Source: JANMDR01 sp031409495 | Lineage (GTDB): Bacteria > Pseudomonadota > Gammaproteobacteria > Burkholderiales > Usitatibacteraceae | Reading direction: 5' to 3' | Assembly: GCA_031409495.1 (NCBI GenBank) | Contig: JANNXI010000201.1 | Location: 1-64,000 of the forward strand | Length of the DNA: 64,000 bases | Part shown: piece by piece, positions 1-9,918 of the stretch | Layout: each line of letters opens with the position of its first letter | Position numbering within the stretch: the stretch's first letter is position 1 | Position numbers and translations under genes: made by a program | Notes under the pieces: generated by a model | The model's database searches: none | The model's input: only the letters and a program-made list of their open reading frames with translations | Told to the model about the DNA's origin: nothing

Positions 1-1515
1 GCCTGCGCCCCACTGCATGATTTCTTTGGAAATTTTGCCATCAAAGCTTTGGGTCGTGGCTGAAGCAATACGTACCGGCTGCAAAATTTTAGCGGCTTGC
101 AAGGCTGCGGCACCCGCTGCGTCTTGGCCGGTGGAGCTAAAAATATTTACTACGCCGCTAGCGATAGCGGTATTTAGCTTTGAGGCAAATAGCCAGCCGT
201 CAACATAGGTATCGGTCACATCGCTGGTGGCGCGGGTAAACGCAGTGTTGTAATCCCAACCACCGAGGGTGCCTGTCGCGCCTACGACTAAGCGCTTGGC
301 GTCAGAATCAGAGATGTTGGTACGACGACCCGCATCTTGCGCGCGCCAGTTAAAGGTAATCGGGCCCGTTGGCCGCGCGACTAAACCGCCGGGAAGGGCG
401 ACTGTGGTTGGGTAAAACTTACTAGTCGTCGGAAAGCGGAAATAACCCTGGCCATTGAAGTCAGCGACTGGTGTTTCTGACGATGCAAAGGTAAATTTAG
501 TGTTTACCGCAATGTATTCAGCAAAAAGCTGATTGTCAGCATTTAGCTGAAACGCTGCGCGTACTACTGCACTTTTGCGATCGGACGGTGGGAAAATGTC
601 CAAATTAGCGGTGTAATCATAGCGGCAGTTAAGGCGACTAGGCTGCGGTGCACCCGTACCTGGGTCAACTTGGTAGGAACCAATACTTGGTACACAACCT
701 TGCGCCGCGGAAGTATTTAGCGCACCTAGGGTATTTCCTGCATAGGTAAAGTTAGCGGGCACTACGTTGCCGGATGTTTTGGCAAATCCCAAGTCAGGGC
801 GCACGCCGGTTTTGGCAAATTCGCGTAATTTAGCAGGAAGTGCTTCTGTTTTTTCTTGATCAAAAGAGGCCAAAATATTGAAACGCTGCTTCGATAAATC
901 ACCATAACCTGCGGTCAGCGTGTACTTTTCAGTTTCAGCGCCACCTTTGTCGATTTTAGTTTTGTAGTAGCTGCCTTCAATACCTGAATAGTCTTTTTTC
1001 AAGATGAAGTTAACAACACCACCGAGGGCATCGGTACCGTAAATGGCCGACGCGCCGTCGCGCAAAATTTCAACCCGTTCAACAGCCGAAAGTGGAACGG
1101 AATTAATATCCACCGCGCCGCCGTTTAAGGCATAGTTTGCCAAACGCCGACCGTTCAATAAAATTAAAGTGCTTTCTGAGCCCAAGCCGCGCAAGTTAAC
1201 GCCCGAAAAACCAGCTTGGCCGGAATCGCCCACACCTTGCGAAACGTTGTAACCAAAAGCGTTGGCGGCAATGCCTTGCAGTAAATCGGTTGCGTTAGTC
1301 GCACCCGTTTTTTCGATTTCCGCTTTAGTGATAATGGTAATCGGCAATGCTGATTCGCCATCAATCCGCTTAATGCTCGAACCTGTCACTTCGATTTTGT
1401 CGACTTTTTGTGCAGGTGCTTGCGCTTGTGCCGCGGTAGCGACCAGACCAAATGCAACGCTTACGCTCAATGCCTGTGCGAGGGCTGCGGAAAGCTTACT
1501 TAATTTCATTTTCAT
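1..1515 (-). CDS. TonB-dependent receptor, partial (C-terminus beyond window)
   Basis: This is an outer-membrane receptor that would take up a large substrate using TonB energy. The reading frame is open from an ATG at 1513-1515 (a second in-frame ATG lies at 1507-1509) to the window edge, giving about 505 residues and no stop. A signal peptide ends near AAQAQA. It is followed by the stretch KVDKIEVTGSSIKRI and the plug domain (about residues 40-170), with LLNGRR and the segment VERVEILRDGASAIYGTDA typical of plugs. The barrel begins but is incomplete. The start of the mature protein closely resembles the two receptors that follow, so the three look like paralogues. The substrate cannot be told from sequence. 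Confidence 0.93.
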   Translation of the reverse strand, partial: MKMKLSKLSAALAQALSVSVAFGLVATAAQAQAPAQKVDKIEVTGSSIKRIDGESALPITIITKAEIEKTGATNATDLLQGIAANAFGYNVSQGVGDSGQAGFSGVNLRGLGSESTLILLNGRRLANYALNGGAVDINSVPLSAVERVEILRDGASAIYGTDALGGVVNFILKKDYSGIEGSYYKTKIDKGGAETEKYTLTAGYGDLSKQRFNILASFDQEKTEALPAKLREFAKTGVRPDLGFAKTSGNVVPANFTYAGNTLGALNTSAAQGCVPSIGSYQVDPGTGAPQPSRLNCRYDYTANLDIFPPSDRKSAVVRAAFQLNADNQLFAEYIAVNTKFTFASSETPVADFNGQGYFRFPTTSKFYPTTVALPGGLVARPTGPITFNWRAQDAGRRTNISDSDAKRLVVGATGTLGGWDYNTAFTRATSDVTDTYVDGWLFASKLNTAIASGVVNIFSSTGQDAAGAAALQAAKILQPVRIASATTQSFDGKISKEIMQWGAG

Positions 1516-1915
1516 ATTATTCCTTATGTTTAAGAAAAACCGTTTTTATCAACGGATTGTGGTGGACTCAAGGATCAACTTGGGCTTAATACCACTCTAT
1601 TGCCAATGTAGTACCAATCTAAAGCCTGTGATTTATTGTTTATAAATCAATTAGTTAAAGCAATTTATGCACGATTTTTGAAGCTAATTTGGTGCTGAGT
1701 GCGACCACTGCAAAATGACAAAACTAACCCTATGAGGATAACGGGTTAAGACACAAATATCCAACCTTTCGTCATTGTCTGTTGCAGTAGTGCCACAGTT
1801 TGAGCGCGCCGTGTGGTTTTTACACCGCTGTGGCAAAGCGCGAAAGGAGTTACTGAGGAACTACTGAAGCAGCTAGCACGCACGCCAGTGATCTTCACAT
1901 TTGCGCAAAAAAATA
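1516..1915. other. intergenic region upstream of the first TonB receptor
   Basis: No convincing gene was found in these 400 bases. A 78-codon minus-strand frame (1746-1982) runs through the palindromic repeat and the terminator and has no family look, so I do not call it. The stretch just left of 1700 is AT-rich and probably carries the promoter of the receptor at 1-1515, but I see no clear -35/-10 pair or riboswitch. Confidence 0.5.
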
Positions 1916-1950
1916 GGCTGAAGAGGCCCGTATTTAGGACATCTTCAGCC
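1916..1950. repeat. dispersed palindrome (TATTTA-core family), intergenic copy
   Basis: This 35-base imperfect palindrome has arms GGCTGAAGA and TCTTCAGCC (9 bp perfect) around a core GGCCCGTATTTAGGAC. It belongs to the family described in the summary. It lies past the 3' end of the receptor at 2021-5038, just beyond that gene's intrinsic terminator. The arm shows the GAAGA/TCTTC state, whereas the copy at 22321 has GGAGA/TCTCC, so both sides of the stem changed together. Confidence 0.8.
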
Positions 1951-1970
1951 ATTCTTTGAGTATGAAATAC

Positions 1971-1997
1971 AAAAAGGGGCATTTTAAGCCCCTTTTC
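1971..1997 (-). terminator. intrinsic terminator of the second TonB receptor
   Basis: Read on the minus strand, GAAAAGGGGC and GCCCCTTTTT form a GC-rich stem around TTAAAAT, with the right arm running into a T tract. It lies 24 bases past the stop of the receptor that ends at 2021. Confidence 0.8.
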
Positions 1998-2020
1998 TTT
2001 GCCGCAAAAAAACGCAAAAG

Positions 2021-5000
2021 TTACTTAAATTCGTAACTTAGGTTAATGTTAAAGCGCCGACCCAACTGCCCGGCGGTGCCATTGTCCCAATAGTTAAACG
2101 TGTTAGGCACGTTAGTTGATCGGCCGTAGTCATCGCTGATGTTTAGTAATGCAAAGCCAAAGGTCATGCCCTTTAAACCGGCTACGTTGTTGTACGCCCC
2201 ACCAATATCCCAGCTGCGTTCGGCACCTACGCGGCAGTAGCCGCTGCCCGCCAAATAAGCGTTGCCGGGTGTTGTAGCGTTAAGGCAGGTAGCAGTGGTG
2301 CTGCGCGTGAGGGCTGAGGTGCTGTTATGGCGAACCCAGCCGGAAAAGTCATTATGCGACCAACGCAATGTGGCACTACCTTTACGTTTGGGAACGTCTG
2401 CTGCATCAGTACCTACTCGCTGCACTGGGTCTGTGCCGGATAGAATTTGATCGTCAATGTAACGGGTAATGGTACCGTTGAGGTTGAAAGTAAACTTACC
2501 AAAAGCAGTGGCGGGAAAGCGGTAATTTAAATCAAAATCCATGCCGCCGGTCTCGGTATAGTTAAAATTACCGTAACCGCGCAATACCACCAAAATAGGG
2601 CCGCTATTCGGAATACCCGGCAACCAGCTTTGCGGGTTTGGATCGCGAATGATGGTATTAGCATTGGCAATCGGGTTCGCGTTGTAGGCATCTACTACGT
2701 CGATACCACGCTGTACGCGAATTTCTGAGTTGCGGCGGAAGCGCCACCAATCAAGGCCAATGTCCAAATTCTTCATCGGCGAAAAAATAGCGCCAAGGGT
2801 GAAGGACTTTGATGTTTCGGCTTTCAGGTTAGGGTTTGCAGCAATAATAGTCGGAACAGAGCCCGCCGCCACGGTGCCCGCAGGAAGTGCGGTGAAGCCG
2901 GTCACGTTACAGTCACGTGCAACCGACGGGTCGGCACGACTTACTGGTGCAGCAGGATTGCTGGAGTTGCAGCGTAGGCTATCAAACACGCGTCGGTCTT
3001 GCGAATTGTTAAACGATAGCAAAAAGGAATTGCCGATTTGTGAAATGGACGGTGCGCGGAAGCCCGTGGCTGCTGTGCCACGAAATGAAAGCGTGTCAGG
3101 TAACGCGTCAAACTTAAAGCCCACTTTGCCAGTGTTAGAGTTGCCAAAATCGCTGTATCGCTCATGGCGTCCAGCGACCTGTACTTCTAGAGTTTTAAGA
3201 AAAGGCAAGCGCAACTCGGTAAATAGCGCTTGCGAGCGCCGGCTACCTTCCGCACCGTTGGCGACCAAACCAATAAAGTCGCCAGTTTTATAAATATCGC
3301 TCGGAATAGACGCTAACGATTCGCGCCGCACCTCACCACCGACCGCAATGGCCGCGGCTCCGCCGCTCATTGAAAATAGTTCGCGGCTGCCGCGCGCGTC
3401 GAAGGCGGTAACCGTCGACTCACCTTCATTCACAGCGTCCGACGAAATGCTCGCGATAGCCGCAGCATCATTTGGCTGCGTGAAACGGTAAGAACCTGTG
3501 CGTAGGGCGGCATCTAACAATGATTTACGTAGACGGCCAGTTTGGATACGCGAGTTTTCTTGGCGGCTGTACAAAAACGCTGCATCGACGTCCCAAGAAC
3601 CAATAATGCCTTGGACACCAGTCGTGAATCGTAAAGATTTCAATTCGCTTATGTCGATGCGCGGCACATCGCCAAAGCGATACACTAGCTGTACGGGCTG
3701 TGCGGTCGCCGACCCGTTTGTGGGGTTGTCTGGATGGCCAACTGGCAAAATCAGCGCGTTTTGGGATAGAAATGTACCGTTCAACAACGGCCAAGTCGTC
3801 GCAGTTGGGTTGCCTGAGGTGACAAGCCCTGTGGTTAACGCAAACGGAATACCAACCTCGGTGGTTTTGGTTTTGGCTACCATCACGTCCGCATAGGCGG
3901 TGAGATCATTGCTGATGGCAAAACTACCCCGTACCGAACCGCTGTAACGATCTTGTTTGGCGATAGCTTCGTCAGCTTCGTCAAAATTAAACCGACACTG
4001 GTTGGTAATGAATGACGCCGTGGTGGCCGTGAAATTTGGTAGCCGATTAGGAACGCCCGCACCCACCTTATTTTCATTGGCGCAACCAGGAAACGTGCCC
4101 AAATAATTTGCGCCAAAAACGCTGCTGTTTGCCACCGAAATACCGTTAATAACTGTTGAGCCCGCCAAGCTGGTGGGTACACGGTAGTAGCTTGCATAGG
4201 GCGATGCGACTGAATCAGGGGTGAAACGGAGTAGGCTACCGTTGATGCCTAAATATTCATTGTTGCGCGCAAGATCACCACGGTCTTTTAGGTCGGCATG
4301 CATAACCGGATCGCGCCGTGAAGCTTGAAAGCCACCGTACACGTTATATTTTTGGCGCGCCAAATCGCCGAAGCCAAATGAAATGCCCATATTTTTAGTT
4401 ACGCCAACGCCGTTGTCGTTTGCACCGTAAGATGCGTTAACCTCAGCACCTTGATAGTCTTTCTTCAGCACATAATTTACTACGCCCGCCATGGCATCCG
4501 AGCCATAAAGAGCCGAGGCGCCATCTTTTAAAATTTCAATGCGCTCAATCGCATCTTTAGGAATAGTGTTAACGTTAATCAACGCCCCGCGGCCAAAGTT
4601 GATATCCACCGCACCCACTGGCGCGATGCGGCGGCCGTTAATCAGAACCAACGTGCCCTGCGAACCAAAGCCACGGAGTGAAATTGTCGCTAATCCGCCC
4701 ACAAAGCCGCTGGCTGCACCGTCTTGCAGTGATGAAGCATCCACGGCGCTCAGCGAACGCATGAGCTCTTCAACAGTACCAAAACCCGAGTTTTTAATAT
4801 CTTTTGCAGTAATAATTTGAACAGAAGCGGGTGTTTCACTATCAATTCGTTTAATCAGCGAGCCCGTGACTTCAATTTTTTCTATTTTCTGCGGCGTGGC
4901 TGGAGTGGTCGTTTGTGCGGCGGCATGGGATGCAAAACCAGTAGCGCCCAGCGCAACGAGTGCCGCTGCAACGTGACGGGTAAGCGTGGCGCGTTGCGGA

Positions 5001-5038
5001 TGCGCGGTTATGCTGTGGGGTTTTTTAGTAGTAGACAT
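2021..5038 (-). CDS. TonB-dependent receptor
   Basis: This is a complete outer-membrane TonB-dependent receptor of about 1005 residues. The chosen start is the ATG at 5036-5038 (MSTTKK), preceded by AAGGGA as ribosome binding site; an upstream in-frame start would add 23 residues of non-signal sequence. A long signal peptide ends at SHAAAQ. Then come QKIEKIEVTGSLIKRI, the plug with LINGRR and IERIEILKDGASALYGSDA (about residues 45-180), and a 22-strand-type barrel ending in an aromatic-rich strand (INLSYEFK). It sits between two paralogues on the same strand, each with its own upstream gap and terminator, so probably separate transcripts. The ligand is unknown; no SusD-like or transporter partner is adjacent. 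Confidence 0.95.
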   Translation of the reverse strand: MSTTKKPHSITAHPQRATLTRHVAAALVALGATGFASHAAAQTTTPATPQKIEKIEVTGSLIKRIDSETPASVQIITAKDIKNSGFGTVEELMRSLSAVDASSLQDGAASGFVGGLATISLRGFGSQGTLVLINGRRIAPVGAVDINFGRGALINVNTIPKDAIERIEILKDGASALYGSDAMAGVVNYVLKKDYQGAEVNASYGANDNGVGVTKNMGISFGFGDLARQKYNVYGGFQASRRDPVMHADLKDRGDLARNNEYLGINGSLLRFTPDSVASPYASYYRVPTSLAGSTVINGISVANSSVFGANYLGTFPGCANENKVGAGVPNRLPNFTATTASFITNQCRFNFDEADEAIAKQDRYSGSVRGSFAISNDLTAYADVMVAKTKTTEVGIPFALTTGLVTSGNPTATTWPLLNGTFLSQNALILPVGHPDNPTNGSATAQPVQLVYRFGDVPRIDISELKSLRFTTGVQGIIGSWDVDAAFLYSRQENSRIQTGRLRKSLLDAALRTGSYRFTQPNDAAAIASISSDAVNEGESTVTAFDARGSRELFSMSGGAAAIAVGGEVRRESLASIPSDIYKTGDFIGLVANGAEGSRRSQALFTELRLPFLKTLEVQVAGRHERYSDFGNSNTGKVGFKFDALPDTLSFRGTAATGFRAPSISQIGNSFLLSFNNSQDRRVFDSLRCNSSNPAAPVSRADPSVARDCNVTGFTALPAGTVAAGSVPTIIAANPNLKAETSKSFTLGAIFSPMKNLDIGLDWWRFRRNSEIRVQRGIDVVDAYNANPIANANTIIRDPNPQSWLPGIPNSGPILVVLRGYGNFNYTETGGMDFDLNYRFPATAFGKFTFNLNGTITRYIDDQILSGTDPVQRVGTDAADVPKRKGSATLRWSHNDFSGWVRHNSTSALTRSTTATCLNATTPGNAYLAGSGYCRVGAERSWDIGGAYNNVAGLKGMTFGFALLNISDDYGRSTNVPNTFNYWDNGTAGQLGRRFNINLSYEFK

Positions 5039-5340
5039 GGCTGTTTTCCCTTTTGGAAATAGTGTAAATGCGTTCTCACACTGATCTGGGACCTTTTTTG
5101 AGATCACAGTGCAATATCAAACGGCAGTTGTAATCATGCAATATTCGGACTCGTTTTGCAATTGATGCGAAGTACAGTGTTGTTAGATTGAATCGGGATG
5201 TCGTTATTCTGCACAAATTAGAAACTGATCGAAGCAAGTTTGCATAGGCGCTCGTGTGCGCGTGCATGGGGACGTGTCATATTAAAGGCACCGTTGCAAA
5301 CAAAACGCCGCTGGTGCGAGTGCAAAGCCGCATACAAACA
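5039..5340. other. intergenic region upstream of the second receptor
   Basis: These roughly 300 bases lie between the terminator of the third receptor and the start of the second. Short overlapping frames here have no recognisable features. It presumably holds the promoter and leader of the receptor at 2021-5038. No riboswitch-like fold was evident by eye. Confidence 0.45.
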
Positions 5341-5369
5341 AAAAAGGAGCCCGAAGGCTCCTTTTTTTA
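5341..5369 (-). terminator. intrinsic terminator of the third TonB receptor
   Basis: AAAAAGGAGCC and GGCTCCTTTTT form an 11 bp perfect stem around a four-base CGAA/TTCG loop, with T runs on both strands. It is 21 bases past the stop of the minus-strand receptor at 5390. The shape is that of a textbook intrinsic terminator. Confidence 0.92.
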
Positions 5370-5389
5370 TTGCATTCAAATAATGTGGC

Positions 5390-8113
5390 TTATTTGAATT
5401 TGTAAGTTGCACCGAATGTGAAGTAGGTGCTTTGGAACGGATGATACGTAAAGTTCAACGGACGAGCCAACGCATCTAGCGGTGGCTTTTTGTCGAAAAT
5501 GTTACGGGCAACAACGCTTAGCGTTAGATTTTTGATGCCGGTATAGCCAAACGACATATCCATTGTGGCGTTACCAGCAACTTTACAAGGGAAGCCAGGT
5601 TGTACTTGCGCAGCACAACTTCTTGTAGGGTCACGCGGCGTATCGTAGCCACGGTTGTAGATGCCTGTGGCACCAACAACAACATCACGATATTCCCACT
5701 CGGTGCGGACAGTGCCACGGAAGCGTGGGAAGCCAGCGCTGCCGAATTCAACAATTGGCTCGTCGCCAGTATTACCGCGGAAACTCTTGTAGTAAGTAGA
5801 GCTTGCCGTTGTTGAAAGCTTGCCGTACGCGCCAAGATTTAGTCTGTTTCTGATTTCAACGTCTACACCTTGAACGATGGTTTCGCCACCGTTAAAGAAG
5901 AAGTTGCGAATCGCCTGCAGCGCGCCGAATGCTTCGCCCGGCAATACTGGTCCGCGAACGATGCGATTTGCGTAGATGCCGGTAGTCGCGCCTTCATTGG
6001 ATAAAATTAAATCTGGGTCGAGCAGATTAATTTCATTTTTACGACGAATATCGAAGTAATCTAATGTAACCGACGTATCTTTGCCTGCATCCCAAATAAA
6101 GCCAAAGTTAGTGGTAGTGGCTGTTTCTGGGTTCAATGTTTGGGCATTTTCTAGCAAAGCCGCTACCGTTTGGCTGCAAGACGGCTCGTCACCATTAATG
6201 CATCGTTTTGGATCAGTAATGCCGCCGTAAAACGCGGTAACGCTTGAACGAGAGATTTCTGTTAACGATGGCGCGCGGAAGCCTTTAGCAAACGATCCCC
6301 GTAATGCAAGGGTTGGAACCACTTTCCATTTAAGCGCAACTTTTGGCGTGGTGGAGCGGCCGTAGTCAGAATAGCCGTCAGTACGCGCAGCAAGCTGCAT
6401 TTCTGCATCTTTAAACAACGGCACATTCAATTCTGCGAAGAAAGAATTCACTTTACGTGAGCCATCCGCAAATGCGGCGCCAAAGCCTACAACTTCGCCC
6501 TTCAGCTTTTCGCCGTCTGGCGTTGCAGTACGCTCTTCTTTGCGATGCTCAAAGCCTGCTGCCAAGCCAATCGGACCATTTTTAGTTTGCATCAATTCGG
6601 TTGACGCTTTTGCATCAAAAATCATAAATGATGAGTCAGCATCGTCTTTGGTATCAATCCGCAAATCACTTGGCTTTACTGCGCCAGATTCCGGTGAGAA
6701 GAAGTTGTAGGTACCTTTGCGAACGGCATCCGTGAGTACACTGGCGCGAATCTGGTTGTAGTTAACTACTTTAGCCGTGTTTTTAGTGAACAATAAACCA
6801 GTTTCCCAATCGATATTGGAATTTGTTCCCTTCAAACCTGCTAACAACCGTGTTGCTTCAGCCGTTGTTGAACGATCAGTATTACCTACTTCAGTAAAGC
6901 GATGACGGTAAATGATTGGCGTGGTAAACGGGTTGTTAGGGTGGCCTACTGGCAAAAATTCTTGCAAGTTAACGAGGCGTTGTTGGGTGCTTGAATACCA
7001 AACGCCGAAATCGCCGTAAACCTGTGGGCTACCGCGGTAGGAAGTGACTGTACGGTTGAAACCAGCTTCTGCATAAGCACTCAAGTTGGCATTGATATCT
7101 AAGCTACCGCGCGCAAATAGGCTATCGCGATCACTTTTTGGCACTAAATCGGTACGGTCAACGTTGTCCCAACGGCAAATACCGTTAATTTTAATGGCGG
7201 CAGGAACGCAGTTTGCAGGTTGACTAGCGGCTGGCATAAACGCAAGCGCAGTTGCAGCACCTGTAACGGGGTCATATAGACCGCGCAAATAGTTACCCGC
7301 GAACGAGGACGCAAAACGGCGGAAAGTCGCGTAAGTGTTATTCAGATTTAACTCGGGACGCAAAATATAATTTTCTACGCTGTTAACTGTCACTTTTTCG
7401 CGCTCTAAACGCTCGTAGTTAACGAAAACGTTGTAACGGTCTTGTGCTAAATCGCCGTAGCCTACTGTTGCCGCCGCGCGCTTAACTTGGTATTCGCTAT
7501 CTTTGTTGATGGAGAAACTACCGCCAACCAAGGCACCGCTAAAGTCTTTGCGTAAAATAATGTTTACTACACCGGCAATCGCTTCTGAACCATAAATAGC
7601 CGACGCGCCGTCTTTCAAAATTTCTACGCGATCTACAACGTCAAGTGGCAAAGCATCGAGGTTAATTGCTGCTGATTGGCCAAAGTTAGGATCAGCTGGG
7701 CCAAACGGTGCAACACGGCGACCGTTTAATAAAACCAACGTAGCTGCAGAGCCTAAGCCGCGCAGGGAAACTGTGGATGCACCCGACGAGAAACTGTTTG
7801 CGCCGGTGATGTCATTCAAACCGCCGCCAGCATTGGTTGGCAGTGAGCGTAAAAGCTCGGTGACGGTAGTTTTACCGGAGCGAGCGATTTCTTCGCGCGT
7901 GATAATTTGAATTGGCGCGGCTGTTTCGGAATCAACACGTTTGATGTTGGAACCGGTAACTTCGATTTTCTCAACTTTTTGCGTTGTTGGCTTGATATTT
8001 GTGCCAGTTGTTTGGGCAATCGCCAATGGGGCAAATGCCAATGTTGCGGCAACGCCCATGCCAAGGGTGGAAAGCAACGCTTGTGGCAATGCTTTCAATT
8101 TTAAATGCTTCAT
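5390..8113 (-). CDS. TonB-dependent receptor
   Basis: This is a complete 907-residue outer-membrane receptor. The signal peptide ends at PLAIAQ; then QKVEKIEVTGSNIKRV and a plug (about residues 45-180) with LLNGRR and VDRVEILKDGASAIYGSEA. The barrel ends in FGATYKFK, the usual aromatic C-terminal strand for insertion by the Bam complex. The plug region is strongly alike in all three receptors of this tandem array, while the barrel loops differ, which suggests duplication followed by change of ligand. The start ATG follows CGAGG at a suitable distance. It diverges from psd across a 352-base gap. Confidence 0.95.
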   Translation of the reverse strand: MKHLKLKALPQALLSTLGMGVAATLAFAPLAIAQTTGTNIKPTTQKVEKIEVTGSNIKRVDSETAAPIQIITREEIARSGKTTVTELLRSLPTNAGGGLNDITGANSFSSGASTVSLRGLGSAATLVLLNGRRVAPFGPADPNFGQSAAINLDALPLDVVDRVEILKDGASAIYGSEAIAGVVNIILRKDFSGALVGGSFSINKDSEYQVKRAAATVGYGDLAQDRYNVFVNYERLEREKVTVNSVENYILRPELNLNNTYATFRRFASSFAGNYLRGLYDPVTGAATALAFMPAASQPANCVPAAIKINGICRWDNVDRTDLVPKSDRDSLFARGSLDINANLSAYAEAGFNRTVTSYRGSPQVYGDFGVWYSSTQQRLVNLQEFLPVGHPNNPFTTPIIYRHRFTEVGNTDRSTTAEATRLLAGLKGTNSNIDWETGLLFTKNTAKVVNYNQIRASVLTDAVRKGTYNFFSPESGAVKPSDLRIDTKDDADSSFMIFDAKASTELMQTKNGPIGLAAGFEHRKEERTATPDGEKLKGEVVGFGAAFADGSRKVNSFFAELNVPLFKDAEMQLAARTDGYSDYGRSTTPKVALKWKVVPTLALRGSFAKGFRAPSLTEISRSSVTAFYGGITDPKRCINGDEPSCSQTVAALLENAQTLNPETATTTNFGFIWDAGKDTSVTLDYFDIRRKNEINLLDPDLILSNEGATTGIYANRIVRGPVLPGEAFGALQAIRNFFFNGGETIVQGVDVEIRNRLNLGAYGKLSTTASSTYYKSFRGNTGDEPIVEFGSAGFPRFRGTVRTEWEYRDVVVGATGIYNRGYDTPRDPTRSCAAQVQPGFPCKVAGNATMDMSFGYTGIKNLTLSVVARNIFDKKPPLDALARPLNFTYHPFQSTYFTFGATYKFK

Positions 8114-8465
8114 TTAGGCCTCGTATTTTGGTAATGTAAATCGGTCGTTTTCAACTGCAAACGTGTTTATTTGTGCTGCAATGTTGCAAAAAATATTCAG
8201 GGCGCCCTAAAGGGCAATAAAACCCTAAGAACCACTAGATTTATGACAGTTTTAGCTGTACAGAATACCTAACCTTAGAATTTTAGTCGTTGCGATGCCA
8301 TTTAGGTTGGAACTTTTTCGGAGTGTGGTGTTTGCGCAACAATTTGTCCCTGTTTGTGGCGGCGCTGTTACAACATGAATTTTGCGGCAAATCAGCAATG
8401 TGAGTACTTTGCGCAAAAATTGAGCGGGTATAATTGGGCATCTTTGAATTTGTTGAAAGCCTGCC
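8114..8465. other. divergent promoter region between TonB receptor and psd
   Basis: This 352-base gap separates the minus-strand receptor from plus-strand psd. Short minus-strand frames of 70 and 90 codons overlap here but show no family features and run into psd, so I leave them out. The part near 8160-8240 is AT-rich with a CCCTAAAGGG-like dyad. It must carry promoters for both directions; none can be assigned with confidence. Confidence 0.45.
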
Positions 8466-9320
8466 GTGCTCCCTTTTCTTAAAGTTCTTCCCCAATATTT
8501 ATTGCCAAAACAAGCACTTACCAATTTTGCCGGGTTGGTTGCTGGCTACGCTGGCGGCACGCGTACCACATCGCTCATCGCATGGTTTGTGAAACGCTAT
8601 GGCGTAAATATGGCTGAGGCAGCCGAACCTGACATCGCTAAATACGCCACGTTTAATGATTTCTTTACGCGCGCATTGCGCGTTGATGCCCGTCCGATCG
8701 CTAAAGCTGCGCATATTTGCCCGGTGGACGGGGCCATCAGCCAGTTTGGCGCAATTACCGGCGACCAAGTGTTTCAGGCAAAGGGGCATAGCTATTCCAC
8801 TACCGCCTTGGTGGGCGGCGATGCGGCGTTAGCCAAGCAGTTTGAAAATGGCAGCTTTGCTACTTTGTATTTAAGCCCGAAGGATTACCATCGTATTCAC
8901 ATGCCGTGCGCAGCCAAGTTATTAAAGATGATTTATGTACCGGGTGCATTATTTTCAGTCAATCCAACGACCGCCCGCGGGGTGCCCGGCTTGTTTGCAC
9001 GCAATGAGCGGGTGGTGTGCGTATTTGAAGCCACGGCAGGTAAACTAAAAGGGATGCAGTTTGTCCAAGTGCTGGTGGGGGCGACGATTGTGGGAAGTAT
9101 GGCTACCACATGGGCGGGTGTAATTAATCCGCCGCGTGCGCGCAAAGTGCGGGAATGGGATTATTCGAAAAAGCCCATTGCTTTTAAACAAGGGGATGAG
9201 ATGGGGCGGTTTTTGTTGGGCTCCACAGTGGTGATGTTGTGGCCAAAAAATACGATTTCATTTAACACGGCATGGCAAGCAACCGGTGCGATTCGCATGG
9301 GCGAGGCGATGGGGGTTTAG
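8466..9320 (+). CDS. psd: phosphatidylserine decarboxylase proenzyme
   Basis: This enzyme converts phosphatidylserine to phosphatidylethanolamine at the inner membrane. The 284-residue protein carries DYHRIHMP, which holds the conserved His of the family, and the self-cleavage motif LGST at about residues 251-254, where the Ser becomes the pyruvoyl group of the small subunit. The length fits the bacterial form. Translation appears to start at GTG 8466, since the next in-frame ATG would remove conserved N-terminal sequence. It is followed after 42 bases by a DUF456 membrane protein on the same strand, perhaps cotranscribed. Confidence 0.95.
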   Translation: MLPFLKVLPQYLLPKQALTNFAGLVAGYAGGTRTTSLIAWFVKRYGVNMAEAAEPDIAKYATFNDFFTRALRVDARPIAKAAHICPVDGAISQFGAITGDQVFQAKGHSYSTTALVGGDAALAKQFENGSFATLYLSPKDYHRIHMPCAAKLLKMIYVPGALFSVNPTTARGVPGLFARNERVVCVFEATAGKLKGMQFVQVLVGATIVGSMATTWAGVINPPRARKVREWDYSKKPIAFKQGDEMGRFLLGSTVVMLWPKNTISFNTAWQATGAIRMGEAMGV

Positions 9321-9362
9321 CGCAGTCGTTAGTAAGTTAGTAAATTAATTTAAAGGAATGTG

Positions 9363-9914
9363 ATGACGGAAGCTGCATCTGTAATGCCCATGGTACTGTG
9401 GGCGCTGGCCGCTGTGCTGGTGATAGTTGGGTTTGCGGGCACAATTTTGCCAGGTTTGCCTGGTATTCCACTTATTTATGGGGGAATATTCTTGGCCGCC
9501 TATATTGATAATTTCCAGCGGGTTGGCTGGCCTACGCTAGTTATTTTGGCGGTGATGGCAGTCTTTGCTATTTGTGTAGATTTAGCGGCTGGCTACTTTG
9601 GGGCGAAGAAGGCGGGCGCTTCGAAACTCGCGCTGCTGGGCGCAGCGCTTGGCACAATTTTCGGACTGTTTGCCGGAATAATTGGTATCTTCATTTTTCC
9701 ATTTGTGGGCGCGTTTTTAGGCGAATATCTTTCACGCACCATGGCTGAAAAAAACGCCGAAAAGACGACGCAAAGTACGCAAGGCCAGCAGGCACTTGGC
9801 GCCGCAAAAGTGGGTATCGCCACGTGGCTAGGCTTGGTGGTGGGCGCGGTAACCAAGGTGGCAGTGGGTTTGATGATGCTTGGCGTGTTTGCGCTGGGTT
9901 ATTTCGTAAAGTAA
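9363..9914 (+). CDS. DUF456 family membrane protein
   Basis: This small integral membrane protein (183 residues) has the glycine-rich opening GFAGTILPGLPGIPLIYGG typical of DUF456. Several hydrophobic helices follow, one of them with GTIFGLFAGIIGIFIFPFVG, and a charged stretch (AEKNAEKTT) lies before the last helix. The ATG at 9363 is preferred over the GTG at 9360 because it sits at better spacing from AAAGGA. The function of the family is not established. It ends five bases before a palindromic repeat and converges with the kinase gene. Confidence 0.85.
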   Translation: MTEAASVMPMVLWALAAVLVIVGFAGTILPGLPGIPLIYGGIFLAAYIDNFQRVGWPTLVILAVMAVFAICVDLAAGYFGAKKAGASKLALLGAALGTIFGLFAGIIGIFIFPFVGAFLGEYLSRTMAEKNAEKTTQSTQGQQALGAAKVGIATWLGLVVGAVTKVAVGLMMLGVFALGYFVK

Positions 9915-9918
9915 AAAA

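Noticed and set aside
1201..1260. Possible frameshift in the first TonB receptor
   Set aside because: Reading the minus strand by hand shows an unbroken frame (DSGQAGFSGVNLRGLG); the gene lacks a stop only because the window ends.
1746..1982. 78-codon minus-strand frame
   Set aside because: It spans the palindrome and terminator region, has no ribosome site and no family look.
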